Under the pieces are notes generated by a model that had not been told where the DNA came from, did no database searches, and saw only the letters and a program-made list of their open reading frames with translations. A DNA stretch of 64,000 nt from Fibrella aestuarina BUZ 2 (GTDB lineage Bacteria > Bacteroidota > Bacteroidia > Cytophagales > Spirosomataceae). The translations under genes were made by a program, and so were the position numbers. This document shows, one piece after another, positions 7,938 to 15,470 of this stretch; position 1 is the stretch's first letter; every line of letters begins with the position of its first letter. The DNA lies in NCBI RefSeq assembly GCF_000331105.1, contig NC_020054.1, positions 2,264,813-2,328,812 of the forward strand, read 5' to 3'.

Positions 7938-9188
7938 CTACTCCCATACGGCGCACATGGCATCATTGACCTCTTCCGAACGCAATTCTGACAGGTAAAT
8001 CTCAGTGGTAGCAAACCGCTTATGAGAGAGTGCTGCACTGATCTTACGCTTATCAGTGATCTTAGCATCGGCCAGTGTGGCGAAGGTGTGCCGCGCCACG
8101 TGGGAGGTTAACTTACCTTCAATGCCTGCTAGTCGGGCCAATTCTTTTAGCTGCACATTGATCTGCGCTGTGGCCGATTCGGTTTTGCTTAGCCACTCAG
8201 CTTTCGCTTCCGGCTCAGACAGGCCCGGCGTAGGAACGTACCTTGACAGCCATGGCAATAAATACGGGCCGGGGGTGGCATTGTATTCCGCCAGAATGTC
8301 CAGCGCGGCCCGGTTCAGTTTTACCTCCAAAATATCGCCCGTTTTTTGGGTGCGGTACACCAGATACGCACCCCCCTCCCGGTAGCGCAGGTCGGTTTTC
8401 TTCCAGTTAACTGCATCGCCAATGCGCGCGCCGTAGGCGTAAACCTGCAATAGGAATGTATTGCGGGCATCGCGTAGCTTACCTCTTACGTCGAGGTCTT
8501 TAAGTTGCTCTACCTGATTGTTCGTGAGTTTGAGCTTAACAACCCGCTGCTCTTTGAATCGCAGAAACGCCATTGGTTCGTGGTGCATTAGGCCCCGCTT
8601 ACGAGCGTCATTTAAGAGCGTAGTCATAAAGGCCATGCGGCGCTGTAAGGTGTTGGGTGATTTGCAGCCGTTAGCGCCCAACCAAACCGAGAACTCAAGC
8701 AACCACTTCTCCGTAACTTGAGAAAGGGCAATGTCTTTTTGCGTGCCGGTATGCGTTTGGCCCAAAAACTGAGCTAGGCGGTTGAGGTGTCCGTTGTACT
8801 TCTCAGCCGTTCGCGTCTGGCTCAAGAGTGCCAAGCGCTCAACGTAGCCTCGACCGTGAGCCAATAAGGTGATAGCCGATTCAACAGGCGTTTGCCCACC
8901 AAAGAGGACGTATTGAGCATCAATGGGCTGCTCATAGCGAGAAAGCTCCTGCAAACGGGCCTCGGCTTGCTGGAAAGCATCGAATACCTGAGCGTTCAGT
9001 AGCCGCTTTTCAGGGTGATCGATAACGAGCCGACGGGCTTTATCCCATTGGTGGGGCTTTAAGCGGCACAAGGTGCGGCGTTTCCAGCTAGTCCCGTTTG
9101 CGCCTTTCTGTACAATCAGCGAGAGCATTAACGGGCGCGTACCATCACTATAAATCTTTGTGTTGAGAAGGAGCGAAAGTGTTGCCAT
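7938..9188 (-). CDS. int: Tyrosine recombinase / integrase
   Basis: Site-specific recombinase of the tyrosine family, Bacteroidetes type (416 aa from the preferred ATG at 9188). The N-terminus (LLLNTKIYSDGTRPLMLSLI) is the arm-binding domain, the middle (about 95-205) is a SAM-like core-binding domain, and the C-terminus is catalytic. Visible catalytic residues, numbered from this start, are Arg255 (YGARIGD), Lys282 (QKTG), His363-x-x-Arg366 (SHVARH), His389 (LSHKRF) and nucleophile Tyr398 (EIYLSEL). An upstream in-frame extension of 26 codons is less plausible because it lacks the arm-domain start. Likely responsible for integration and excision of this element. It lies between a YopX-like gene and the HNH pair, not at a visible element end. 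Confidence 0.93.
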   Translation of the reverse strand: MATLSLLLNTKIYSDGTRPLMLSLIVQKGANGTSWKRRTLCRLKPHQWDKARRLVIDHPEKRLLNAQVFDAFQQAEARLQELSRYEQPIDAQYVLFGGQTPVESAITLLAHGRGYVERLALLSQTRTAEKYNGHLNRLAQFLGQTHTGTQKDIALSQVTEKWLLEFSVWLGANGCKSPNTLQRRMAFMTTLLNDARKRGLMHHEPMAFLRFKEQRVVKLKLTNNQVEQLKDLDVRGKLRDARNTFLLQVYAYGARIGDAVNWKKTDLRYREGGAYLVYRTQKTGDILEVKLNRAALDILAEYNATPGPYLLPWLSRYVPTPGLSEPEAKAEWLSKTESATAQINVQLKELARLAGIEGKLTSHVARHTFATLADAKITDKRKISAALSHKRFATTEIYLSELRSEEVNDAMCAVWE

Positions 9189-9198
9189 GATGGATTGT

Positions 9199-9636
9199 TT
9201 ACAAAGCGAGTTGATGAAATACTGTCTCCCTAGCCGTGTCAAAACCTTCCCATTCACCCGACTCATCGAGTAAATGCAGGTCAGTGTATTTGGTGCCTAC
9301 GACTTCATCTTTGATCTGTCTCAGCACTCCGTTAGGCTCCAACCAGCCGAGCATATCTGAGAACGGCGAAAAGTCGCTGCCTCGGTTGCAGATTGTCCCA
9401 AAGCAACCGTTATGATGAATTACCAAGTAGTGCGCGTAGTTGGCTGTGAGGTCGTCGGCATCAAAGTTTGACCAACGGGTTATATCGCCCTCCCATACCT
9501 CGACGCCGTTGGCGTCATATAGCCCCGTAAACTGCGTAACCTCGTAACGCGGGTCCGTCAACTGCTCAAGGCTTGACAGTGGGGACAGCACCCGGTTGAT
9601 GCTGTCCCATGTGCGTAGTTTTATTATGCGCGCCAT
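9199..9636 (-). CDS. YopX-family phage protein
   Basis: A 145-aa protein with the YopX hallmark pattern: an N-terminal ARIIKLRTWD segment and then QFTGLYDANGVEVWEGDITR, the 'QyTGLkDknGkeIyEGD' motif of the family, followed by a beta-rich domain. YopX proteins are common accessory proteins of prophages and conjugative elements; their molecular role is not established. The start at 9636 is chosen because it gives the canonical N-terminus and overlaps the upstream stop by 13 bases; a longer frame begins at 9669. It ends ten bases before the integrase. Confidence 0.75.
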   Translation of the reverse strand: MARIIKLRTWDSINRVLSPLSSLEQLTDPRYEVTQFTGLYDANGVEVWEGDITRWSNFDADDLTANYAHYLVIHHNGCFGTICNRGSDFSPFSDMLGWLEPNGVLRQIKDEVVGTKYTDLHLLDESGEWEGFDTARETVFHQLAL

Positions 9637-9977
9637 ACGTGTTCCGGCGTGTAGTAGCCACGAATGCAAAGCAGTTGAGGGCGCTCAATTTTCCGGTCGT
9701 GAGGCACATCCCGCAGCACCCAGAGCGCCGTAACGGCCCCTTCGGTCGTGCGCCAATCCGCCCCACCTTCGTCAATGATAAGTGAAGCGGGCATTGAGTC
9801 ATCGTCGGGCAGGTCTTGACAAAACAGAAACACACCTTTTCGGAAGCGAGGCACGTACAGACTTTTCATTACCTCGAAAACGTAGACAGGCCCCGGCTGC
9901 TCAACAAAAGGAGGAAATGAAGTTCGGCGGGCGATTAGCTCCGCATAGGGCGGCAGATTGTGAAACGGCTTGCTCAT
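9624..9977 (-). CDS. Hypothetical phage protein, 117 aa
   Basis: No family is recognised. The protein is soluble, proline-rich near the N-terminus and contains an acidic DLPDDD stretch and a C-terminal RGYYTPEHVW segment. It overlaps the YopX-like gene by 13 bases and lies 11 bases downstream of the antirepressor gene, so it is almost certainly translated as part of the same minus-strand operon. Confidence 0.6.
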   Translation of the reverse strand: MSKPFHNLPPYAELIARRTSFPPFVEQPGPVYVFEVMKSLYVPRFRKGVFLFCQDLPDDDSMPASLIIDEGGADWRTTEGAVTALWVLRDVPHDRKIERPQLLCIRGYYTPEHVWRA

Positions 9978-9988
9978 AAGGCTAGGGG

Positions 9989-10747
9989 CTATTCGCTGTA
10001 GATTTCCTCCGCATTGGTGAGCGTATACAGCCGGTCTAATTGGCTATATCGCTCAATCACATCCAACCACGTTTCACCGTTACCGCGTGGGCATTGATAC
10101 ACATCAAAACCGTAGACATGATGTAAGCGGTTGTAGAGGTAATTCCAGACAAACTGTTGACTATTACCCGTTCGGGTGGCGGCGGCGTTCACGTACTTGG
10201 TAATCTGACTCCGCACATTGGCGGGAGTCGATTCCCGAACGGCCAGCGGTAAGACTAACTGTGTCTTTTGTCGTTTAGCGGGGGCAGGTAAGCCGCGCTG
10301 CATATCGGCAATGTCGCTTTGCAGTCGCTCTAAGATTACCTGCTGATTGGCGAGTACGGCGGCGTTCTGCTGAACGAGTTGCAGCATCAACTGTTCCGAC
10401 GTGGTGAGCGCGGGCATTTGCTGAGCAACCTGCCGCAACTGCTTTTCGGCCTCAATAAAGTACTGCCGCGCCTCTTTGCCTTTCTGGTTGTTTTGCACCA
10501 TCGACAGTTCTTTGGCGCAATCCAGGGTCAGCGCATAATCGGTTTCGGGCCTACCCCCTTTTTCCCCGTTTTGGGAAAAACCCTCAATGGCTTCAAAGTC
10601 CTGACCTTCGATCAATCCGTACTTATCAACCCGCCGACTGAACCACTGGGCAAACTTGTCTTTGACCTCCAAGAACTCGTGTAGTTCGCGGGCTGACACA
10701 ACCGATACACCTTGTGTATCGGTTGTAATTTGAATCAGCGCGTTCAT
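9989..10747 (-). CDS. AntA/AntB-type phage antirepressor
   Basis: A 252-aa protein. Residues about 1-100 match the AntA/AntB antirepressor domain: VSARELHEFLEVKDKFAQWF, GQDFEAIEGFSQNGEKGGRP, YALTLDCAKELSMVQNNQKG and KEARQYFIEAEKQL are the characteristic order of motifs. The middle is coiled coil. The C-terminus (about 175-250, with TGNSQQFVWNYLYNRLHHVY) resembles ORF6C-like DNA-binding ends. Such proteins antagonise phage repressors and favour induction. The start at 10747 overlaps the upstream stop as ATGA; a longer frame from 10825 is rejected because it overlaps the neighbour extensively. Context with the nearby XRE regulator supports a role in lysogeny control. Confidence 0.85.
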   Translation of the reverse strand: MNALIQITTDTQGVSVVSARELHEFLEVKDKFAQWFSRRVDKYGLIEGQDFEAIEGFSQNGEKGGRPETDYALTLDCAKELSMVQNNQKGKEARQYFIEAEKQLRQVAQQMPALTTSEQLMLQLVQQNAAVLANQQVILERLQSDIADMQRGLPAPAKRQKTQLVLPLAVRESTPANVRSQITKYVNAAATRTGNSQQFVWNYLYNRLHHVYGFDVYQCPRGNGETWLDVIERYSQLDRLYTLTNAEEIYSE

Positions 10748-11202
10748 TGATCCTTGGCCTGTCCAGCCTTCCACGCTTGGTAAGAGGGATACGATTGAGG
10801 ATCGGCCATATGTCGAATCAACCAATAGTTGTACTCGCTTGCCGTAGCCATTTTGCGGGTAAGCTTTACCAGCAGTTCGTCAATGGTTTCAACTTCGTAA
10901 CTGGCTGTTTTTGCGTCAGACTCAAAGTTGGTCCGAGCGTAATCAACCACCATATTTTGCAGTGTCTGCCGGTAGTCGATCAAGGCACAGAATACGAGCA
11001 TAACCTCACTGTTGGCGTCGCCTTCGCCAAACAAGTCCAAATCGAGGCTAACCGAAGATTGAGAAGAAGTGCCAGCAACAGCCTGCCGGTACTGTTCCGC
11101 CGTTGGCGGTGCGCTTTGTGCCGCTGAGTCGGCTTGCTGTGCCGTTGGCACAACGGGATTTGCGGGCGCAGGGTTTGCGCCGTAGTTTTGCTGCGTGTTC
11201 AT
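10744..11202 (-). CDS. Hypothetical phage protein, 152 aa
   Basis: The N-terminal 50 residues are low-complexity (Ala, Pro, Gln, Ser). The remainder is predicted helical, with an acidic DLDLFGEGD patch and a C-terminal SYPSYQAWKAGQAKDQ tail. Stop and start codons overlap with the antirepressor gene (ATGA), indicating translational coupling. First gene after the operator at 11312-11329, so probably regulated by the XRE protein. Function unknown. Confidence 0.6.
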   Translation of the reverse strand: MNTQQNYGANPAPANPVVPTAQQADSAAQSAPPTAEQYRQAVAGTSSQSSVSLDLDLFGEGDANSEVMLVFCALIDYRQTLQNMVVDYARTNFESDAKTASYEVETIDELLVKLTRKMATASEYNYWLIRHMADPQSYPSYQAWKAGQAKDQ

Positions 11203-11311
11203 TTGAACTGCACGGTTTAAGTGATACATCCGACCCCCTCCGCTGTTCCGTCCAAAGAATTGAGCGTTGGGGGTTTTCGTTGTCGTCTATCGACAGTTCA
11301 AATATACGTTT

Positions 11312-11329
11312 CTTTCCTTATATGGCAAG
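11312..11329 (-). promoter_or_regulatory. Near-palindromic operator upstream of the antirepressor operon
   Basis: CTTTCCTTATATGGCAAG matches its own reverse complement at 14 of 18 positions. A nearly identical site (as its reverse complement, 17 of 18 bases) lies at 11593-11610 just upstream of the XRE gene. The two sites bracket the regulator gene, as expected for an autoregulating lysogeny repressor. Confidence 0.55.
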
Positions 11330-11338
11330 TGTTTAGGC

Positions 11339-11361
11339 AAAAAAATTTCTATTTATAGAAA
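11339..11361 (-). terminator. AT-rich intrinsic terminator of the XRE gene
   Basis: On the minus strand a TTTCTA/TAGAAA stem with a four-base loop is followed by seven T. It overlaps the last codons and stop of the XRE gene. The stem contains few GC pairs, so termination may be partial. Confidence 0.5.
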
Positions 11362-11558
11362 GTCACTTTAACCTTAAGGCCGAGCGCCTTCGCTATTTCG
11401 TCAATGGTTTCTAGCGTAAGATTCTGATTACCACTTAAATATTTGCTCACTGTGGGTTCGCCTACATTCAATTTAGAGCCTACCTCTTTCTGGGTCAGCC
11501 CGCTATCTTTCAGGGCCTCGCGCAACGCCTCTGCCACAACCTGTTTAATGCTCTCCAT
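11349..11558 (-). CDS. XRE-family helix-turn-helix regulator
   Basis: A 69-aa protein made up of one Cro/cI-type HTH domain: SGLTQKEVGSKLNVGEPTVSKYLSGNQN followed by LETIDEIAKALGLKVKV. The recognition helix sits at about residues 33-42. The start at 11558 is preferred over an in-frame ATG at 11600 because the added residues lie inside the leader that carries the operator. Likely the lysogeny repressor or a Cro-like regulator; alternatively the antitoxin-like partner of an unseen gene. Flanked by two matching near-palindromic sites. Confidence 0.85.
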   Translation of the reverse strand: MESIKQVVAEALREALKDSGLTQKEVGSKLNVGEPTVSKYLSGNQNLTLETIDEIAKALGLKVKVTFYK

Positions 11559-11592
11559 TTCTGAATTGGGGTTTCGACAAAGGTAGTTTCTA

Positions 11593-11610
11593 CTTGCCAT
11601 ATAAAGAAAG
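11593..11610 (-). promoter_or_regulatory. Near-palindromic operator upstream of the XRE gene
   Basis: CTTGCCATATAAAGAAAG, the second copy (inverted) of the 11312-11329 site, located 35 bases upstream of the XRE start codon. Its position suits autoregulation by a dimeric repressor. Binding is inferred, not shown. Confidence 0.55.
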
Positions 11611-11699
11611 TGTCAACCAAGTAATGTTTCGCCGTTAACTAAATGGCCCCACTGTTTACACTTGTTCATATATTGGCACAAAAAGATTAAACTACCTCT

Positions 11700-12110
11700 A
11701 TGCGACTACCTCTATACTTTCTGTCAGTACTGGCAACCGGAGTGCTGCTAACCAACTGTTCGTCAGAGAAAAAGCAAGCTGGCGGTTTATTTTCCGAGTC
11801 TACCTCTTTCTCGAAAGCCGATTTTGCGGGCAAGACCTTTAACATGGCCTTTTCCGTTGATCCGGCATCAAACGATAAGGAGCTTGAGGAAATAAAAATG
11901 CAGATGACCTTTCGCAACGACACAACCGGCTTTTGGCGGGCAACAAAGGGGAGTCGGTTTTATGATTCACCCTTCGGCTGGGAGGTCTTAGACGATACGC
12001 TGCATTTCCACGTAAAAGACAGGCTAATGCTCGACAAGTCAGCCATAACCAAAGAGGGTGGCGCTTACAAATTAACCGACGGAAAGACCTCGCTGTTACT
12101 TACGGAATGA
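11700..12110 (+). CDS. Prophage-encoded lipoprotein, 136 aa
   Basis: Signal peptide with hydrophobic core (YFLSVLATGVLL) and lipobox Leu-Thr-Asn-Cys at residues 17-20, so a lipid-anchored envelope protein. The mature part has a beta-rich pattern (FRNDTTGFWRA, WEVLDDTLHF, YKLTDGKTSLLL) reminiscent of small lipocalin-like or DUF-type Bacteroidetes lipoproteins, but no family can be named. It is on the plus strand, opposite to the phage operons, divergent from the XRE gene. This is the usual position of lysogenic conversion cargo. Confidence 0.7.
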   Translation: MRLPLYFLSVLATGVLLTNCSSEKKQAGGLFSESTSFSKADFAGKTFNMAFSVDPASNDKELEEIKMQMTFRNDTTGFWRATKGSRFYDSPFGWEVLDDTLHFHVKDRLMLDKSAITKEGGAYKLTDGKTSLLLTE

Positions 12111-12193
12111 CCTCTATAGTTTATCTACAATTGCAATAGTTAGTAAGCTAACTAAATCTGCCTGTAAAATATTAGCCGCCCAGTAATTAACGA

Positions 12194-12211
12194 CATGATC
12201 AGAGGATCATG
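12194..12211. repeat. Perfect CATGATC/GATCATG hairpin
   Basis: A seven-base perfect stem with a four-base loop in the spacer between two plus-strand cargo genes. No T-run follows on either strand, so it is not a clear terminator. It could be a protein-binding palindrome. Confidence 0.35.
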
Positions 12212-12279
12212 GGCGCGACCCTCATTTGATCTGGTCAAATATGCTTACCTGCTTTGGCTTTAATAAAATTCCGACTCTC

Positions 12280-12987
12280 ATGCGGCTAGTACCTGCCACT
12301 TACCTACTATTATCAATCAGCCTTACGGCCCTGTCGCAACCGCAGACAAGTTCTAGAATCGATGGCATTGGCCGATTTAAAATCGGCAAAACTACAACTG
12401 CTATTATTGATTCGCTAGTTGCCGAACGTGGCGGTAAGGTGAAGGAAATAGAAGAGCAACCCATGCTTGAGGCTGCCACACGTAGCATTTACAAACTAGT
12501 ACCTAGCACCAAAACCAACTATACACTTAATTCGTCGCTGTGCCCTGATACTGAGGTATATCTATTGGGTCAAGTCGAGGTAGCAGGTATTAAGATTAGG
12601 CAGGTCTATTTGATCTTTTATCAAAATGTGCTGGCTGAGTTTCGCTCAAAAACATCAGCCGAACTTTCGGAAGCGCTAAGGCTAAAGTTCGGTAAGCCGA
12701 CCGTCGATATTAGAACAAAGGATGAGGTGTGCAGGTACGTCCGCCTTGGAACCGAGGTCGTGAATAAGGAGGTAACCGAAATTACCTCATGGTCAGACGC
12801 CGGAGCAAGGGCCAAAGATGTTCGCATGAAGCACTACGATCAAAAATGTAACCCTATTTATTCCAGTTACTTCAGCTTGAGCCAAGAGGAATTGTTGTCT
12901 GCTGCCATTGACTGTAAGAAGGCTTGGCAGGATAAGGTTAACTATCAGAAAGAGCGACAAACCCGAGACAAGCTCAAAGAGTTTTAA
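12280..12987 (+). CDS. Secreted hypothetical protein, 235 aa
   Basis: The start at 12280 gives a signal peptide (RLVPATYLLLSISLTALSQ) with a plausible cleavage after Ala-Leu-Ser-Gln; in-frame ATGs at 12226 and 12241 lie upstream but spoil the signal. The mature protein has conserved-looking segments (IGRFKIGKTTTAIIDSLV, then a KFGKPTVDIRTKDE stretch) similar in style to periplasmic Bacteroidetes proteins of unknown function. Plus-strand cargo between lipoproteins; exported to the periplasm or outside. Confidence 0.65.
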   Translation: MRLVPATYLLLSISLTALSQPQTSSRIDGIGRFKIGKTTTAIIDSLVAERGGKVKEIEEQPMLEAATRSIYKLVPSTKTNYTLNSSLCPDTEVYLLGQVEVAGIKIRQVYLIFYQNVLAEFRSKTSAELSEALRLKFGKPTVDIRTKDEVCRYVRLGTEVVNKEVTEITSWSDAGARAKDVRMKHYDQKCNPIYSSYFSLSQEELLSAAIDCKKAWQDKVNYQKERQTRDKLKEF

Positions 12988-13021
12988 TACACAGTTCAAT
13001 TTTCACTATCCCAACACCAAT

Positions 13022-13642
13022 ATGTATAAACTGCTACTGTTGCCGTTCCTGTTGCTGTCGCTTTTCTGCTGCCGAAATTCCGCCAGCCGCTATCAATCTT
13101 ACGAACCCTACTACGAATACCGAATCGATTCGTTAGCGGAAACACACGCCATAGAAACAGAGGACGGGACTAGGCTTGTTGACCTGGCACCGGGCACTAT
13201 CGTAATTGTCAGAGGAACACCGGGAGGTGGCTGGTCCTATATTGACTACAATGGCTACCGTTTGAGGGTTTATGATCCGGTTTGGACTGCAATTCGCCCT
13301 GTAAACTACACGCCGCCGCCAAAGTACAGGTCGGCCAAAGATTTGCCCGTTTATGCCTATTACACTACTGGCCCTAACCCTGTTCGTGTGCCTGCTGCTC
13401 GGCGAGCATCGGAAATCAGATCGCTGCGCGGCGAATACGAATCCACATCAACTAGCCGTAACGGCTATACGCCAAGTACGGGCGCAGAGATACATACTGG
13501 CCCGCGAGGGGGCCGCTTCTACATCAATTCCAATGGCAACAAAACGTATATAAAGCGCAGTTCGCCTTATCATTCATCCGGCTCTAGTTATCGAAGCCGT
13601 AGCAGTTCACGTTCATACCGCAGTAGTGTCCGCCGTCGATAG
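13022..13642 (+). CDS. Lipoprotein with PBCV-basic-adaptor-like motif, 206 aa
   Basis: From the ATG at 13022 there is a short, very hydrophobic signal (YKLLLLPFLLLSLFCC) with cysteines suited to lipidation. Residues about 45-85 look like an SH3-type fold (LVDLAPGTIVIVRG, WSYIDYNGYRLRVY). Residues about 157-180 hold THE motif HTGPRGGRFYINSNGNKTY, typical of the small 'PBCV-specific basic adaptor' domain found in many Bacteroidetes proteins. The tail is Ser/Arg-rich. It is the third plus-strand cargo gene and ends 29 bases from the convergent phage gene. An upstream in-frame extension to 12908 overlaps the previous gene and is rejected. Confidence 0.65.
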   Translation: MYKLLLLPFLLLSLFCCRNSASRYQSYEPYYEYRIDSLAETHAIETEDGTRLVDLAPGTIVIVRGTPGGGWSYIDYNGYRLRVYDPVWTAIRPVNYTPPPKYRSAKDLPVYAYYTTGPNPVRVPAARRASEIRSLRGEYESTSTSRNGYTPSTGAEIHTGPRGGRFYINSNGNKTYIKRSSPYHSSGSSYRSRSSSRSYRSSVRRR

Positions 13643-13671
13643 CTTCGCGCTTTCTACTCGCACGTAGCTGG

Positions 13672-14406
13672 CTATATGCCGGTAGTAGTCCCCAATAGTG
13701 CATGTAGTAAGCCATCGTAATTTTGTAGGGTCTCCATTCGCAATCCGATAATGTTCATCGTCTCTGGCGTCAAACCAAGCGATTCCCTCTGTAGTAGGAT
13801 GCGCTTCAAATCCAGCCACTCTTCTGTGTTCTGATCGGCCAGATTCCCCAACCACGAAACAGACTTCATATCTGCTTGTAACAGCTTGGATAAGTTGAGG
13901 AATTTGTTCCAAGGCTGTTTGGCGAAAAAAGGGAACATCTCTGGTTTTTGGCTCCAGATCGCCTGTTTTTTACGGTTATGGGCAGTATCGTAATCCGTCG
14001 GGTCTTCGTCCTCACTCATACAGTAGAGGGTCGCTAGTTCGTAAATCATGGCTATATCTAAGCCTAGCTCTTTACGTACCTGTAGCCGCTTAATGATTAC
14101 CTCGATTTCGGTATTGGCTGAGGTGTCGGGTTCTTGTCCATCACCCCGCAACATCTGCCGCAACGACTGTTTGTTGAGGTCAATGATTGTTGCAAAGGCT
14201 GTTGTCAAAACCTCGTCTGACAGCCCTAATTCATTGTGCTTGCGTACCATGTCGGTTATGGCATGGAATCGCTTAATGAACAGGTTTGCCCCGCTGTCGG
14301 TAGGCAGATAGTACGTCGCTCCTTCGATGATTATTGGCCCACCGTCCGGCCATTTGGCTACCTCCAAATAACCCCTTTCGAGGGCGTCCTTAAAATTCGG
14401 GTGCAT
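13672..14406 (-). CDS. Probable tail assembly-associated phage protein, 244 aa
   Basis: Mostly helical, acidic protein without a recognised family. It lies directly downstream of the gp10-like and following tail genes on the same strand. In ordinary long-tailed phages the slot just before the tape measure gene is occupied by tail assembly chaperones; here the tape measure is 8.5 kb further on because cargo and integration genes intervene. The tail role is inferred from position only. It starts with MHPNFKDALERGYLEV and mentions no membrane segments or signal. Confidence 0.5.
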   Translation of the reverse strand: MHPNFKDALERGYLEVAKWPDGGPIIIEGATYYLPTDSGANLFIKRFHAITDMVRKHNELGLSDEVLTTAFATIIDLNKQSLRQMLRGDGQEPDTSANTEIEVIIKRLQVRKELGLDIAMIYELATLYCMSEDEDPTDYDTAHNRKKQAIWSQKPEMFPFFAKQPWNKFLNLSKLLQADMKSVSWLGNLADQNTEEWLDLKRILLQRESLGLTPETMNIIGLRMETLQNYDGLLHALLGTTTGI

Positions 14407-14442
14407 ATTAATTGCGTTAGTTTTCAGTCAATTGAAGTGCGT

Positions 14443-14450
14443 TATATTTG
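14443..14450 (+). promoter_or_regulatory. TATATTTG -7 element just before the 14455 gene
   Basis: A perfect TAnnTTTG Bacteroidetes -7 element ends four bases before the ATG at 14455. Transcription from it would begin at or very near the start codon, implying a leaderless mRNA. Confidence 0.45.
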
Positions 14451-14454
14451 GCTT

Positions 14455-14814
14455 ATGCTACAGAACAAAAAGCCATCCTTTGCCCTCCGGCATCTCACCA
14501 CCAAAAAAGTTTCTATCAATGGTGATTTGCGATTTCGTTACTTCTTTGAGTGGTCGGAGCGCACAAGCCCCGTAAAATGTAAAGTGAACATTGAGCTATT
14601 GGACGAAGCAGGCCAAGTCTTAAATCAATCTACCTGCGTAGTCGAAAGTGTACATGAGGCAAAAAACCGCTGGGTTATGTTCGATATTCACGCCGATCTG
14701 AAGCCAGCGACTTTTCGCTATCGCACAAGTCGAGTGCTGACTTTTTCTGACTGGGCAACGGGCCCTATTAGTGGCAAAACAGAAGACTTGAGTTTCTTCG
14801 ATCATAAAGAATAG
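14455..14814 (+). CDS. Hypothetical beta-rich cargo protein, 119 aa
   Basis: Single plus-strand gene wedged between minus-strand tail genes and divergent from the 244-aa gene. No signal peptide or membrane segment. Alternating hydrophobic/charged strands (VSINGDLRFRYFFEW, CKVNIELLDEAGQV, RWVMFDIHADLKP) suggest an immunoglobulin-like or C2-like beta sandwich. No family recognised. The start is the ATG at 14455, which is preceded by a perfect -7 element; the longer in-frame extension to 14236 runs over the neighbouring gene and is rejected. Interpreted as a prophage cargo gene with its own promoter. Confidence 0.6.
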   Translation: MLQNKKPSFALRHLTTKKVSINGDLRFRYFFEWSERTSPVKCKVNIELLDEAGQVLNQSTCVVESVHEAKNRWVMFDIHADLKPATFRYRTSRVLTFSDWATGPISGKTEDLSFFDHKE

Positions 14815-14822
14815 CGATACAT

Positions 14823-15467
14823 CTAGAAAGTAGCCGTGTATCGCGTTGCCTGTGGCGTCAACTCAGCATAAAACGCCCGGATGTCATCGTTGCTGACCCC
14901 TTCGATCTGGTAGGGGATCGCCCACGCCCAAAGGCCCGGGTCGATACTCTTTTGCTTCTCCGGGCCAAAGCCCAGATACTTTTTCATAATGTCGGGCGCG
15001 TTGTCTTCAATCGTGCCGTAGAGCCGGACACCCGGCACGGTGGGCAGCGTCATCATGGCCCGGCCAATGGCCGACGGGTCACGACTGAGCAGGATAAAGC
15101 GCATTTGAAACCGGAATGACGTTTGCTGATACGAGCCGTACGTTTGCGTGTAGGGCTCCGAATCGACCGCAACGCCCGCCGTGGTGTGCATGGACAGCCA
15201 GCCTAATGCATCGTCGTCGGTGATGGGCTGCTCAACCGTTGCCGAAAGCTGCTCGGTGTCGAAGTCGGTTGAGAAGTCGCCAGAGAATGCGTACGGCTGA
15301 CCTGGCACAAACAGCGTGAAGTGCTTCTCGCTGCTGCTGTAGGCGGGACGTACGAGGCCCAGAATGCGCGAGGGCAGCACGTCGCCGTTCTTATCGCGGA
15401 TGCTGTGGATATCGCCTTCGTAGTTGTGCAGCGCGTCGTTAATGGCGGTGATGATTGGGGCGATCAT
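14823..15467 (-). CDS. Phage structural-region protein, 214 aa
   Basis: Follows the small membrane protein gene by three bases. Sequence shows an N-terminal MIAPIITAINDALHNYEGDI helix and long beta-rich middle (FTLFVPGQPYAFSGDFSTDF; TSFRFQMRFILLSRDP). The position after a gp10-like protein and before tail assembly genes matches tail terminator or minor tail protein slots in long-tailed phages, but the sequence itself is not diagnostic. Confidence 0.55.
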   Translation of the reverse strand: MIAPIITAINDALHNYEGDIHSIRDKNGDVLPSRILGLVRPAYSSSEKHFTLFVPGQPYAFSGDFSTDFDTEQLSATVEQPITDDDALGWLSMHTTAGVAVDSEPYTQTYGSYQQTSFRFQMRFILLSRDPSAIGRAMMTLPTVPGVRLYGTIEDNAPDIMKKYLGFGPEKQKSIDPGLWAWAIPYQIEGVSNDDIRAFYAELTPQATRYTATF

Positions 15468-15470
15468 GGG

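Noticed and set aside
9566..9835. 89-codon minus-strand frame
   Set aside because: Overlaps two tightly coupled genes in a third frame; a shadow.
12226..12279. Longer start for the secreted 235-aa protein
   Set aside because: The longer form places polar residues before the signal peptide; the ATG at 12280 gives a regular signal sequence.
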